A stretch of DNA of 42,131 nucleotides. Source: an uncultured Clostridia bacterium (GTDB lineage: Bacteria; Bacillota; Clostridia; Oscillospirales; Ruminococcaceae). The DNA is taken from assembly GCA_947629785.1 (NCBI GenBank), contig CANRFB010000019.1:1-42131 (forward strand). The letters run 5' to 3'. The notes beneath the pieces were generated by a model that did no database searches, was not told the DNA's origin, and saw only the letters and a list, made by a program, of their open reading frames with translations. This document shows positions 1 through 10,340 of the stretch, in pieces; within the stretch, counting starts at the first letter, position 1, and every line of letters begins with the position of its first letter. The translations under genes and the position numbers were made by a program.

Positions 1-84
1 TAGACAAAATATGATTTATTATGTTGTATAATATGCTTGAAATCCTTAAGTTGATGACATTGCTCCCCAAGGAGGGGAAATAAA

Positions 85-104
85 TCCCGCCTATATAGGC
101 GGGA
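85..104. terminator. Perfect GC-rich palindrome, possible tRNA-Pro terminator
   Basis: Positions 85-104 form a perfect 20-nt palindrome (TCCCGCC, six central T/A bases, GGCGGGA). Read on the minus strand the hairpin is followed by an ATTTATTT tail, so it could terminate the leftward tRNA-Pro transcript; on the plus strand the tail is AAAAATTTT. The CCCGCC/GGCGGG core also occurs in the intergenic repeat family of this window (near 10240), so it may be part of a repeat rather than a dedicated terminator. Confidence 0.4.
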
Positions 105-119
105 AAAATTTTGTAAATT

Positions 120-204
120 TAACTTTACATCATGCACGGCGGGCATATGCGGGAAATCACAAAAATACGCCTGCTCTCAACTCTTAACTCTCCACTCTCA
201 ACTC
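120..204. repeat. Half copy of the GAGTTRA intergenic repeat
   Basis: The stretch around 149-172 (GCGGGAAATCACAAAAATACGCC) matches the sequence near 10238-10266. It is followed at 173-204 by one arm of the heptad repeat (CTCTCAACTCTTAACTCTCC and onward). Only one arm is present, so no long hairpin can form here. Apart from this, the palindrome at 85-104 and the tRNA with its promoter, I see nothing else in positions 1-460. Confidence 0.6.
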
Positions 205-225
205 TGCAAAGGCTTCGCCTTTGCA
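205..225. repeat. GGC-TTC-GCC hairpin 3' of tRNA-Pro
   Basis: A perfect 9-bp stem (TGCAAAGGC / GCCTTTGCA) with a 3-nt loop lies two bases beyond the encoded CCA end of the tRNA gene. It belongs to the window-wide class of small hairpins with a GGC-NNN-GCC core. It may help define the tRNA 3' end or terminate transcription, but no T-tract follows. Confidence 0.6.
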
Positions 226-227
226 GC

Positions 228-304
228 TGGTCGGGGCGACAGGACTTGAACCTGCGGCATCTTGGTCCCAAACCAAGCACTCTACCAAACTGAGTTACGC
301 CCCG
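228..304 (-). tRNA. tRNA-Pro (anticodon TGG), CCA encoded
   Basis: Read on the minus strand, a 7-bp acceptor stem CGGGGCG/CGCCCCG encloses a standard cloverleaf. The D arm contains AACTCAGTTTGGTAGAGTGC. The anticodon arm CTTGG-TTTGGGA-CCAAG gives anticodon TGG (proline). The T arm is GCAGG-TTCAAGT-CCTGT. The discriminator base is A, and CCA is encoded at 230-228. Anticodon TGG with wobble can read all four CCN codons. The gene stands alone, has its own promoter and points away from the atp operon. Confidence 0.96.
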
Positions 305-326
305 TAATCAAAATCAAGCACATAAT

Positions 327-355
327 ATTATACAACATAAAAGCGGAAATGTCAA
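327..355 (-). promoter_or_regulatory. Promoter of tRNA-Pro
   Basis: On the minus strand TTGACA (355-350) and TATAAT (332-327) are separated by 17 nt. The predicted start lies about 15 nt before the tRNA 5' end at 304. Both hexamers match the sigma-A consensus perfectly, as expected for a stable RNA gene. Confidence 0.85.
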
Positions 356-403
356 GCATTTTAAAAATTTAATGCAAAATTTTCTAAAGTAGCAAAAAAA
401 CAG

Positions 404-432
404 TTGAAATTGCAGAAAGAAAATGTTATAAT
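404..432 (+). promoter_or_regulatory. Promoter of the atp operon
   Basis: TTGAAA (404-409) and TATAAT (427-432) with a 17-nt spacer lie about 30 nt upstream of the first Shine-Dalgarno site of the atp operon. No other good promoter is visible before atpB. Confidence 0.75.
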
Positions 433-468
433 AAGTAATGTATATTTTTGAAAACATACGGAGGAAAG

Positions 469-873
469 GTGCTGAACGCGATGTCAAGCCGTATTTTCAG
501 CGAAATGATAACGCGGGAACTGAAATTTCTCCTGCCGAGGGCGGCTGTTTTCGATTGCGTAATATACCTTATATCGCTTCCCATATATAAGTTCTGTGCG
601 GAAATACCGCTGGGACTGCTTACAGGCACGGCGGTCATGACGCTGAATTTCATAATACTCGGAGTTTCCGCGGAACACGCCGTGGAAAAATCCCTTTCCG
701 TTGCGAAAGGTCTGATGTTCGGGTCGTATATGTTAAGACTGCTTATCATGGGCGCATTGTTTGTGGCAGGAATCAAACTGCCGCAGATAAATCTGATGGC
801 AGCGGCTATTCCCCAGCTTTATCCGAAACTTGCTTATACACTGGACGCGATGGTAAAAAAGAAAGGAGGGTGA
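469..873 (+). CDS. atpI: ATP synthase subunit I (AtpI-like membrane protein)
   Basis: This small hydrophobic protein of about 130 residues is encoded directly before atpB. It has several predicted membrane helices and a short lysine-rich C-terminus. Subunit I proteins are non-stoichiometric helpers, reported to assist c-ring assembly or Mg2+ supply; the assignment rests on position, size and hydrophobicity, since the family is poorly conserved. The start is uncertain. GGAGG at 460-464 lies 4 nt before an in-frame GTG (469) and 16 nt before ATG 481, while AAAGG at 465-469 would suit ATG 481. The stop is 4 nt before the atpB start, which implies coupled translation. Confidence 0.75.
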   Translation: MLNAMSSRIFSEMITRELKFLLPRAAVFDCVIYLISLPIYKFCAEIPLGLLTGTAVMTLNFIILGVSAEHAVEKSLSVAKGLMFGSYMLRLLIMGALFVAGIKLPQINLMAAAIPQLYPKLAYTLDAMVKKKGG

Positions 874-877
874 GTCC

Positions 878-1615
878 ATGAACATAGAAGTGCAGGGTCC
901 GAAGCGAATGATATATCTTCTTGACGGAAACGGAGACGTGGCTTTTTCGATATCTGAATCGGTAGTCACAGGCTGGCTGGTAATACTGATAGTGCTGGTG
1001 CTGTGCCTTATCCTTACAAAAGATCTGAAAAAGATCCCCGAGACAAAACGACAGTGCGCGGCGGAATACATAGTCAAAACGGTCAATAACATGATCGAAA
1101 CGAATATGGGAGTCGATTTTGCAAGATATGCGCCGTATATCGCGGCGGTATTCTCGTATATCATAATCGGCACACTTATTTCAATGATAGGTTTCCGAAG
1201 CATTACGGCGGATATAAGCGTTACCGGCGGACTTGCGCTGATGACTTTTGTGCTGATAACATACACCAAAATACGTTACAACGGCATAGGCAAATATCTG
1301 CTCAGCTTCGTGAATCCGCTTAACATCATAAGCGAAGTCGCAACGCCTGTGTCAATGGCACTCCGTCTTTTCGGAAACGTTGGCGGCGGTATGATCATCA
1401 CTATCATTCTCTATGCGGCTCTGGGCGCGGCAAGCGGGGCGTTATACGGCCTTTTCGGAATACCCGAAATGACGTCCGGCGGATATTTCTTCAATATCTT
1501 CCAGATAGGTATTCCCGCGGTGCTGTCGGTCTACTTTGACCTGTTCTCAGGGGCAATACAGTCATATGTATTCATAATGCTTACTATGGCTTACATCAAA
1601 ATGGGCAAGGAATAA
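878..1615 (+). CDS. atpB: F0F1 ATP synthase subunit a
   Basis: Subunit a forms the two ion half-channels of the F0 sector against the c-ring. The 245-residue protein has the usual multi-helix layout and carries the key motif SMALRLFGN, whose R163 corresponds to the essential stator arginine. A second conserved block, NPLNIISEVATP, precedes it. ATG 878 has AGGAGG at 864-869, 8 nt upstream. It sits between atpI and atpE, as in most Firmicutes. The length fits the Gram-positive a-subunit family. Confidence 0.97.
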   Translation: MNIEVQGPKRMIYLLDGNGDVAFSISESVVTGWLVILIVLVLCLILTKDLKKIPETKRQCAAEYIVKTVNNMIETNMGVDFARYAPYIAAVFSYIIIGTLISMIGFRSITADISVTGGLALMTFVLITYTKIRYNGIGKYLLSFVNPLNIISEVATPVSMALRLFGNVGGGMIITIILYAALGAASGALYGLFGIPEMTSGGYFFNIFQIGIPAVLSVYFDLFSGAIQSYVFIMLTMAYIKMGKE

Positions 1616-1930
<315 letters not shown>

Positions 1931-1976
1931 GCCGGAAAGCTAAAAAATTTGCAGATCAGGAGGCAGTGATCAAGTC

Positions 1977-2477
1977 ATGTATTTTGATTTCTTTTCAATA
2001 GACCTGACAACCATTCTCGGTACTATACTGAATACGCTGATCCTGTTTCTGGTTCTGAAGCACTTCCTTTTCGACAAGGTGAACGCTGTTCTGGAATCCC
2101 GCAGGAACGAGGTCGTAAAGACCTATGAGGACGCGGATAAGACTTACGCAAACGCCAAACAGCTTGAAACGGAATATAACGACAAGCTTTCGGCTGCGAA
2201 AGAAGAATCCGCCGAGATAGTCAAGAACGCTACCAAGAAAGCCCAGCTGCGTTCGGAGGAGATCATTTCCGACGCCAAGAACGAGGCTAAGGGCATTATG
2301 GATAAGGCGGAAGCAGACATCGAAAAGGAAAAGAAACGCGCAGTAAATCAGATAAAAGATGAAATTTCCGATATTGCTATGTCCATAGCTTCAAACGTTG
2401 TGGAAAAAGAACTTGACGCAAAGACCCATGAACAGCTTATCGAAAACTTTATCAATGGAATTGGTGATTCAGAATGA
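1977..2477 (+). CDS. atpF: F0F1 ATP synthase subunit b
   Basis: Subunit b is the peripheral stalk that holds the F1 head still against the rotating ring. The 166-residue protein has one N-terminal membrane helix (about residues 8-28) followed by a long, highly charged alpha-helical region rich in Ala, Glu and Lys (about 35-150), the expected right-handed coiled coil. AGGAGG lies at 1958-1963, a long 13-nt spacing before ATG 1977; no closer in-frame start exists. The stop codon overlaps the atpH start (ATGA). Confidence 0.95.
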   Translation: MYFDFFSIDLTTILGTILNTLILFLVLKHFLFDKVNAVLESRRNEVVKTYEDADKTYANAKQLETEYNDKLSAAKEESAEIVKNATKKAQLRSEEIISDAKNEAKGIMDKAEADIEKEKKRAVNQIKDEISDIAMSIASNVVEKELDAKTHEQLIENFINGIGDSE

Positions 2478-3016
2478 CGGGAAAAGCAGAAAAAGTATAC
2501 TCCGAAGCGGTTTTTGAACTTGCAAAGGAACTGGGTCAGACAGACGAAGTAAAAAAGGAACTGGACGCATTGGCGGAAATTTTTGCCGCCGCTCCCGAAC
2601 TGGGAAGATTCCTGTCCGCTCCCACAATTACTCTTGATGAAAAGCTGTCTGTTCTGAAAAACACTTTTGCGGGACGTATTTCCGAAACGTCCTACAGTAT
2701 GCTCTGCGTTATCACCGAAAAGGGAAGAGCAACTCTCGTTCCCGCTATCGCAGAGGACTACAGGAACCGCTGGTATGAGATGAACAATATCGCTGAGGTT
2801 CGGGTGACCACAAGCGTTCCCCTTACGGAAAACCTCAGAGCAAAACTGAAAGCCAAGCTGGAAACCGTTATGAAAAAGAAGGTCATTCTTACCGAAAAGG
2901 TGGACGCGTCCATTATGGGCGGAATGGTCATAAATTACGGCAATACCATGACCGACGGTTCGGTAAAAGCCAAGCTTGAAGCTTTGCAGAAACAGATAAA
3001 GGGCGTTATCGCATAA
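2474..3016 (+). CDS. atpH: F0F1 ATP synthase subunit delta
   Basis: Delta caps the F1 head and binds the end of the b stalk (OSCP-type protein). The 180-residue protein has the all-helical N-terminal domain and the conserved C-terminal block around VDASIMGGMVI. The 4-nt ATGA overlap with atpF indicates translational coupling. The length matches the family, and its place between atpF and atpA is the standard operon order. Confidence 0.95.
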   Translation: MTGKAEKVYSEAVFELAKELGQTDEVKKELDALAEIFAAAPELGRFLSAPTITLDEKLSVLKNTFAGRISETSYSMLCVITEKGRATLVPAIAEDYRNRWYEMNNIAEVRVTTSVPLTENLRAKLKAKLETVMKKKVILTEKVDASIMGGMVINYGNTMTDGSVKAKLEALQKQIKGVIA

Positions 3017-3069
3017 TATCTGTAAGGACATGATCCCGTGCGTGCAGGATTTACACGGGCAGCTTTTAG

Positions 3070-4602
<1,533 letters not shown>

Positions 4603-4637
4603 TTTTACCGCAGGAAATTAAGAAAGGAGGGTGCAGT

Positions 4638-5510
4638 TTGGCTTCGGGAAATATGAAGGACATCAAGCGGCGTATAAAAAGCGTCGAGTCCACAATGCAG
4701 ATCACCAAGGCAATGGAACTGGTGGCTTCCTCAAAACTGAGAAAAGCCAAGGAAAAGGCGGACAACGCCCGCCCCTACTTCAAGTCGCTGTATGAAACGA
4801 TGTGCAATATTCAGGCGGAAAGCGCGGGATTTTTCTCGCAGTACATGAAAAAGCGCGAGGCTAAGACCGTTATGCTTGTTGTGATCGCAGGCGACAGAGG
4901 ACTTGCGGGAGGTTTCAACTCCAATGTTCTGAAACTTGCACAGGCGCGCATAGACGAACTGAAAGCCGAGGGCAGCGCGGTGAAAATAACGGCTATCGGA
5001 AAGAAAGCCGCGGAATATTTCACAAAGCGCGGGTATGATATTGCCGGCAGCTATATAAATGTTGCGGAAAGCATTAATATTTACAAGGCTGCAAGCATTT
5101 CGGACAGGATAGTCCATGCTTTTGTCAGCGGCGAAGTTGACAGGGTGGAACTGTTCAGAACGGAATATGTTTCTCCGCTGCTGCAAAGGGCGGAATATCT
5201 TCCGATACTGCCGCTGGACATAAAAAAGGACGATACGGAGAAGAAAAGCCTTGAACTGCCTATATATGAACCGTCACCGAGAGAGGTATTCGATTCAATT
5301 GTTCCCAAGTATATAACGGGAATAATTTTCGGAGCGGTGGTAGACAGCTTCGCTTCCGAGCAGGCTGCCCGCAGAACCGCTATGGAATCCGCTTCGGACA
5401 ATGCAAGCGAAATGATCTCGGGACTGTCGCTTCTTTACAACCGCGCCCGTCAGGCGTCCATTACTCAGGAGATCACCGAGATCGTGGGCGGAGCTTCGGC
5501 GCAGGAATAA
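4638..5510 (+). CDS. atpG: F0F1 ATP synthase subunit gamma
   Basis: Gamma is the rotating central shaft that links the c-ring to the catalytic head. The 290-residue protein begins with the diagnostic helix MKDIKRRIKSVESTMQITKA and ends with the matching C-terminal helix NRARQASITQEITEIVGG. Both form the antiparallel coiled coil inside the hexamer. The start is TTG 4638, 7 nt after GGAGG (4626-4630); the alternative ATG 4653 would have poor spacing. Confidence 0.97.
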   Translation: MASGNMKDIKRRIKSVESTMQITKAMELVASSKLRKAKEKADNARPYFKSLYETMCNIQAESAGFFSQYMKKREAKTVMLVVIAGDRGLAGGFNSNVLKLAQARIDELKAEGSAVKITAIGKKAAEYFTKRGYDIAGSYINVAESINIYKAASISDRIVHAFVSGEVDRVELFRTEYVSPLLQRAEYLPILPLDIKKDDTEKKSLELPIYEPSPREVFDSIVPKYITGIIFGAVVDSFASEQAARRTAMESASDNASEMISGLSLLYNRARQASITQEITEIVGGASAQE

Positions 5511-7010
<1,500 letters not shown>

Positions 7011-7028
7011 GACAGGAGGCGCTTTTAA

Positions 7029-7436
7029 ATGGCAGCATTTTCGCTGAGCATAATCACTCCCGAAAAGGTTTTCTTTGACGGAGAGGTAGTTCAGATAATC
7101 GTCAGGACTACCGAGGGCGACATCGGAATACTGGCAAATCACACCAGACTGGTGGCGTCTCTGCCCTCGGGACCGTTAAAGGTAAAGCAGGAGGACGGAA
7201 GCTGGCGTACAGCGGCGGTTTCCACGGGACTGCTGAAAGTCGGCGGGAACAAGGTCTCCATTCTGGCAAACGCCGTTGAATGGGCGGACGAAATAGACAT
7301 AGACTGGGCTAAGCGTTCGGAAGAGGACGCGCGGCGCAGGCTTCGTGAGGAACAGGATAAGCACGCCCTCGATATGGCGGAGCTGAAACTGAAACGCGCG
7401 CTCAACAGAATAAGCGTGTATTCCTCGGAAAAATAG
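7029..7436 (+). CDS. atpC: F0F1 ATP synthase subunit epsilon
   Basis: Epsilon is the regulatory subunit of the rotor foot. The 135-residue protein has the N-terminal beta-sandwich (ITPEKVFFDGEV and later EGDIGILANHTRLVASL) and a C-terminal helical hairpin rich in Arg and Glu (about 95-130). GACAGGAGG lies 9 nt before ATG 7029. It ends the atp operon, and a long hairpin terminator follows. Confidence 0.96.
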   Translation: MAAFSLSIITPEKVFFDGEVVQIIVRTTEGDIGILANHTRLVASLPSGPLKVKQEDGSWRTAAVSTGLLKVGGNKVSILANAVEWADEIDIDWAKRSEEDARRRLREEQDKHALDMAELKLKRALNRISVYSSEK

Positions 7437-7463
7437 ATTTTTTGCAAAAATTATAAAAAATGC

Positions 7464-7493
7464 TTGACAATTGCCTCTGCGGTGTGGTATAAT
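7464..7493 (+). promoter_or_regulatory. Promoter of rpmG-secE-nusG-rplK-rplA
   Basis: TTGACA (7464-7469) and TATAAT (7488-7493) with an 18-nt spacer and an extended TGTGG before the -10. The start should fall near 7500. The -10 lies inside the stem-loop that terminates the atp operon. Confidence 0.9.
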
Positions 7494-7524
7494 ATTTATA
7501 CCTCTTGCAGAGGCTTGTTTTTTT
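7473..7524 (+). terminator. atp operon terminator with embedded promoter
   Basis: GCCTCTGC (7473-7480) pairs with GCAGAGGC (7507-7514) and is followed by TTGTTTTTTT. Inside the loop GGTATAA (7486-7492) pairs with TTATACC (7496-7502), extending the structure. Only transcripts from upstream contain the 5' half of the stem, so the hairpin would stop atp read-through without affecting transcripts started at the internal promoter. Confidence 0.85.
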
Positions 7525-7648
7525 GTGCCCATTTTCAGGGAACAGCAAAGCCTGACGTTCCTGCGAGTCAGCCCGAACCGTTCATAAGAGGGAGGCACAG
7601 GGGAAGGGTTCCCCTGCGAGATCAAAACGCTAATTAGGAGGTGCCGAT
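7500..7648 (+). promoter_or_regulatory. Structured 5' leader of rpmG, class unknown
   Basis: About 150 nt of leader precede rpmG. Two hairpins are evident: CTGAC/GTCAG with a 10-nt loop (about 7552-7571) and CAGGGGAA-GGG-TTCCCCTG (about 7598-7616). The AGGAGG of rpmG follows. It does not match a ribosomal-protein leader that I can recognize; autoregulation by a product of the operon is only a guess. Confidence 0.5.
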
Positions 7649-7798
7649 ATGAGAGTAAAGGTAACATTGGCTTGTACTGAGTGCAAGCAGCGAAATTACA
7701 ATACCAAGAAAAATAAGAAGAACGACCCCGACAGACTTGAAATGAATAAGTATTGTAAATTCTGTAAAAAGCATACTCTTCACAGGGAAACTAAGTAA
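7649..7798 (+). CDS. rpmG: 50S ribosomal protein L33
   Basis: The 49-residue basic protein starts [17 protein letters not shown] and ends [10 protein letters not shown], the full L33 length. It has two CxxC pairs (CTEC and CKFC), so it is the zinc-binding form. ATG 7649 has AGGAGGTG upstream. It is followed at once by secE and nusG, the standard Firmicute order. Confidence 0.97.
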   Translation: MRVKVTLACTECKQRNYNTKKNKKNDPDRLEMNKYCKFCKKHTLHRETK

Positions 7799-7814
7799 GT
7801 GAGGTGTGAAACGA

Positions 7815-8117
7815 GTGGCTGATGCTAAGAAGAAGTCCAAGTCATCACTGATGGCACAGGCAGAAGCAAGAGCAAATAAGATCGTGAACGACCGCGAAAA
7901 AGCAAAGAAAAGCGGCAAGTCGGGCGCGAAAAAGCCTAACAGAGCAGTGAAGTATTTCAAGGACTTAAAAAGCGAGATCAAAAAGGTCACATGGCCTTCA
8001 TGGAAAAAGGTACTCAACAATACTGCAATAGTTCTGGTCGGTATGTGCATAAGCGGCGTGGCTGTATGGGCAATAGACAGTGTTCTGACTGCACTTTTAA
8101 AATTAGCTACGGGCTGA
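7815..8117 (+). CDS. secE: Preprotein translocase subunit SecE
   Basis: SecE is the small clamp subunit of the SecYEG channel. The roughly 100-residue protein has a lysine-rich soluble N-terminus, the conserved amphipathic helix FKDLKSEIKKVTWPSWKKV, then one membrane helix (about residues 76-97). This is the short single-helix Gram-positive type with an extended basic N-terminus. GTG 7815 is 8 nt after GAGGTG; the in-frame GTG 7806 overlaps that site and is less likely. Confidence 0.93.
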   Translation: MADAKKKSKSSLMAQAEARANKIVNDREKAKKSGKSGAKKPNRAVKYFKDLKSEIKKVTWPSWKKVLNNTAIVLVGMCISGVAVWAIDSVLTALLKLATG

Positions 8118-8166
8118 ACACACTGTACGTCCTGTATCCGAGCAGAAGAAAGGAATGGTCATAATT

Positions 8167-8709
8167 ATGTCAGAATCGGCAAAATGGTATGTCATTCACA
8201 CATATTCCGGCTATGAGAATAAGGTCGCACAGACTATAATGAAAGTAGTTGAGAACCGTAATCTTCACAGTCTGATAGAAAAAGTATTCGTTCCTACCGA
8301 AAAGGTAATGGAAATGAACGAAAAGAATCAGATGCGCGAAGTTGAAAGGAAAAATTATCCCGGATATGTTCTGGTGAAAATGATCCTTACAGACGATTCA
8401 TGGTACGTTGTACGGAATACAAGAGGCTGTACCGGATTCGTCGGACCCGGATCAAAACCCATTCCGCTCACCGATAAGGAAGCGTTGGCAATGGGCGTGG
8501 ATCTGGACGAGAAGCCCACATCGGTGGAGGTAAACTACAAGGCAGGGGACAAGGTGAAGATTACTTCCGGTCCTATGGAAGGCATTGTAGGCGAAGTGGA
8601 AAAGGTAGATACCGAAAACATGACCGTAAGCGTGAAAGTTTCCATGTTCGGCAGAGATACCACAGCGGACTTCGACATCACTATGGTGGCGGCTTCCGAT
8701 GAATATTAA
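8167..8709 (+). CDS. nusG: Transcription termination/antitermination factor NusG
   Basis: NusG binds RNA polymerase and affects elongation, pausing and Rho action. The 180-residue protein has the NGN domain (KWYVIHTYSGYENKV at the start, then YPGYVLVKM and TRGCTGFVG) and a C-terminal KOW domain (GDKVKITSGPMEGIVGEV). ATG 8167 is 12 nt from AAGGA; ATG 8155 is in frame but abuts that site. It precedes rplK, the common arrangement. Confidence 0.97.
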   Translation: MSESAKWYVIHTYSGYENKVAQTIMKVVENRNLHSLIEKVFVPTEKVMEMNEKNQMREVERKNYPGYVLVKMILTDDSWYVVRNTRGCTGFVGPGSKPIPLTDKEALAMGVDLDEKPTSVEVNYKAGDKVKITSGPMEGIVGEVEKVDTENMTVSVKVSMFGRDTTADFDITMVAASDEY

Positions 8710-8769
8710 TAAGAAATTAAGTGTTTAACGGAACCGTAATGGTTCTTAATTTACGGAGGTGCAAAAAAC

Positions 8770-9195
8770 ATGGCACAGAAAGTTGTTGGCTTGATAAAGC
8801 TTCAGATCGCAGCGGGAAAGGCTACGCCTGCTCCCCCTGTAGGACCGGCACTCGGTCAGCATGGTGTAAATATCATGGCATTTACAAAGGAATTCAACGA
8901 AAGAACAAAGAACGATATAGGTCTTATAATCCCTGTTGTAATAACGGTTTATGCAGATCGTTCGTTTACGTTTATCACAAAGACTCCGCCGGCGGCTGTT
9001 CTTATTAAAAAGGCTATAGGTCTTGAAAGCGGCTCGGGCGTTCCCAATAAGACAAAGGTCGGAAAGATCACCAAAGAGCAGGTCAGAAAGATCGCAGAGA
9101 CCAAAATGCCCGATCTCAATGCGGCAAATGTAGAATCCGCTATGAGCATGATCGCAGGAACCTGCCGTTCAATGGGCGTTGAGGTAGTTGACTGA
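8770..9195 (+). CDS. rplK: 50S ribosomal protein L11
   Basis: L11 binds the GTPase-associated centre of 23S rRNA. The 141-residue protein shows the full signature: [20 protein letters not shown] at the start, then [17 protein letters not shown], and the C-terminal rRNA-binding part with [10 protein letters not shown]. Length is exact for the family. GGAGGTG precedes ATG 8770, following a 60-nt gap after nusG with a small hairpin. Confidence 0.98.
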   Translation: MAQKVVGLIKLQIAAGKATPAPPVGPALGQHGVNIMAFTKEFNERTKNDIGLIIPVVITVYADRSFTFITKTPPAAVLIKKAIGLESGSGVPNKTKVGKITKEQVRKIAETKMPDLNAANVESAMSMIAGTCRSMGVEVVD

Positions 9196-9300
9196 TCCCG
9201 ACGCGAATCTTCGCGGGACGGACGTTTTCCGTCGGTATAAAGTGGGAGGAACTATCCGCTAAAAGTTCCCGCAAGGGACATTCACCACTAAAAGGAGGAA
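9196..9300 (+). promoter_or_regulatory. Folded region before rplA, candidate L1 autoregulatory site
   Basis: Three stem-loops are visible: CGCGAA-TCT-TCGCG (about 9201-9215), GACGGA/TCCGTC (about 9218-9234), and a compound stem AGTGG (9241-9245)/CCACT (9285-9289) enclosing GGAACT (9248-9253)/AGTTCC (9264-9269). The last ends just before the rplA GGAGG. L1 is known to regulate its own mRNA by mimicking its 23S site, so this is a plausible L1 site; the consensus was not verified. Confidence 0.4.
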
Positions 9301-9307
9301 ATTGATA

Positions 9308-10003
9308 ATGAAACACGGTAAGAAATATAACGAAAGTGCAAAAATTATTGACAGGAACAAGCTTTATGAGACCGATGAGGCTCTTGCGCTTGCTTGTCAG
9401 AACGCAAAGGCTAAATTTGACGAGACTATCGAAGTACACGTTCGTCTGGGCGTTGACTCACGTCACGCAGACCAGCAGGTAAGAGGCGCGGTAGTTCTTC
9501 CTAACGGAACGGGCAAAAAAGTCCGCGTACTTGTTTTCTGCAAGGAGGACAAGGAAGAGGCTGCAAAGGCAGCAGGTGCTGATTATGTAGGCGGCGCTGA
9601 TCTTGTTGACAAGATCGTTAAGGAAAACTGGCTGGATTTTGACGTATGTGTAGCTTCTCCCGATATGATGGGCGTTGTAGGTAAGGCTGCAAGGATCCTC
9701 GGACCCCGCGGCATGATGCCTAACCCCAAGGCGGGAACTGTTGCTCCCGACGTTGCAAAGGCTGTTACCGAAGCCAAGGCAGGTAAGATCGAATATCGTC
9801 TTGACAAGACAAATATCATTCACTGCCCAATTGGAAAGGCTTCATTCGGTGCTGAAAAGCTTGTCCAGAACCTTGACACTCTGCTTGAAGCTATCGTTAA
9901 GGCAAAGCCTGCTGCTGCAAAGGGTACTTACATCAAGTCCTGCGTAGTAGCTTCCACAATGGGCGTTGGTATTCCCGTTTCCACATCTAAATACGGAGTC
10001 TGA
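9308..10003 (+). CDS. rplA: 50S ribosomal protein L1
   Basis: L1 binds the L1 stalk of 23S rRNA and usually represses its own mRNA. The 231-residue protein has the typical [19 protein letters not shown] start, the [19 protein letters not shown] block and the signature [17 protein letters not shown] 9308 is 9 nt after GGAGG; a TTG at 9302 is less likely. In many Firmicutes rplJ and rplL follow; here a repeat island follows instead. Confidence 0.98.
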   Translation: MKHGKKYNESAKIIDRNKLYETDEALALACQNAKAKFDETIEVHVRLGVDSRHADQQVRGAVVLPNGTGKKVRVLVFCKEDKEEAAKAAGADYVGGADLVDKIVKENWLDFDVCVASPDMMGVVGKAARILGPRGMMPNPKAGTVAPDVAKAVTEAKAGKIEYRLDKTNIIHCPIGKASFGAEKLVQNLDTLLEAIVKAKPAAAKGTYIKSCVVASTMGVGIPVSTSKYGV

Positions 10004-10014
10004 TGCAGGCTGAG

Positions 10015-10110
10015 CAGTCAGGCGTTATTTAGTTTGAAACCGTATGTACCTGCCGTGAGGTAAAGCAAAGTTAAATCTGCAAATTAGTTTTGAGAGTTAA
10101 GAGTTGAGAG
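10015..10110 (+). repeat. Intergenic repeat, copy 1 (GCCGTG-loop hairpin type)
   Basis: About 95 nt beginning CAGTCAGGCGTTATTTAG recur almost unchanged at about 10854-10950, in the same orientation. An inverted, partial copy lies at about 10207-10268. It contains the hairpin TACCT-GCCGTG-AGGTA and ends in the GAGTTRA heptads. The two direct copies flank the XRE regulator gene. Confidence 0.8.
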
Positions 10111-10124
10111 CAGGCTGAGCCTGC
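10110..10124. repeat. GGC-TGA-GCC hairpin
   Basis: A perfect 6-bp stem GCAGGC/GCCTGC with loop TGA lies at the end of the first heptad tract. Similar elements with different stems occur at 205, 10836, 24223, 29315, 30739 and 35400. Confidence 0.6.
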
Positions 10125-10155
10125 ACCCGGTCACAAAAGAGTTAAGATTTAAGAG

Positions 10156-10208
10156 TTGAGAGTTAAGATATAAGCGTTATGCAATATCTTAACTCTCAAT
10201 TTTTTATT
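10156..10208 (+). terminator. Repeat-derived terminator after rplA
   Basis: TTGAGAGTTAAGATAT (10156-10171) and ATATCTTAACTCTCAA (10184-10199) form a perfect 16-bp stem with a 12-nt loop, followed by TTTTTTATT. This is a good intrinsic terminator for the nusG-rplA transcript. The stem is made of the GAGTTRA repeat, so the terminator appears to have been built from an intergenic repeat. Confidence 0.75.
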
Positions 10209-10335
10209 GATTTAATTTTACTTTGCCTCACGGTATATTTAGGCGGGAAATAACAAAATAACGCCTGCATGGGAGGCTTCAGCCTGTCCTGCATGGGTGC
10301 AGGCTCAGCCTGTCCTGAATGGGTCAGGGCTTCAG
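10207..10335. repeat. Inverted partial repeat copy and short GGC hairpins
   Basis: Positions 10207-10268 are the reverse complement of the 10020-10077 type sequence (shared parts CAGGCGTTATTT and CCGTGAGG), giving a composite palindrome across 10020-10268. Downstream are imperfect hairpins such as AGGCTTCAGCCT and CAGGC-TCA-GCCTG. No open reading frame of note is present between 10004 and 10340. Confidence 0.6.
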
Positions 10336-10340
10336 CATTG

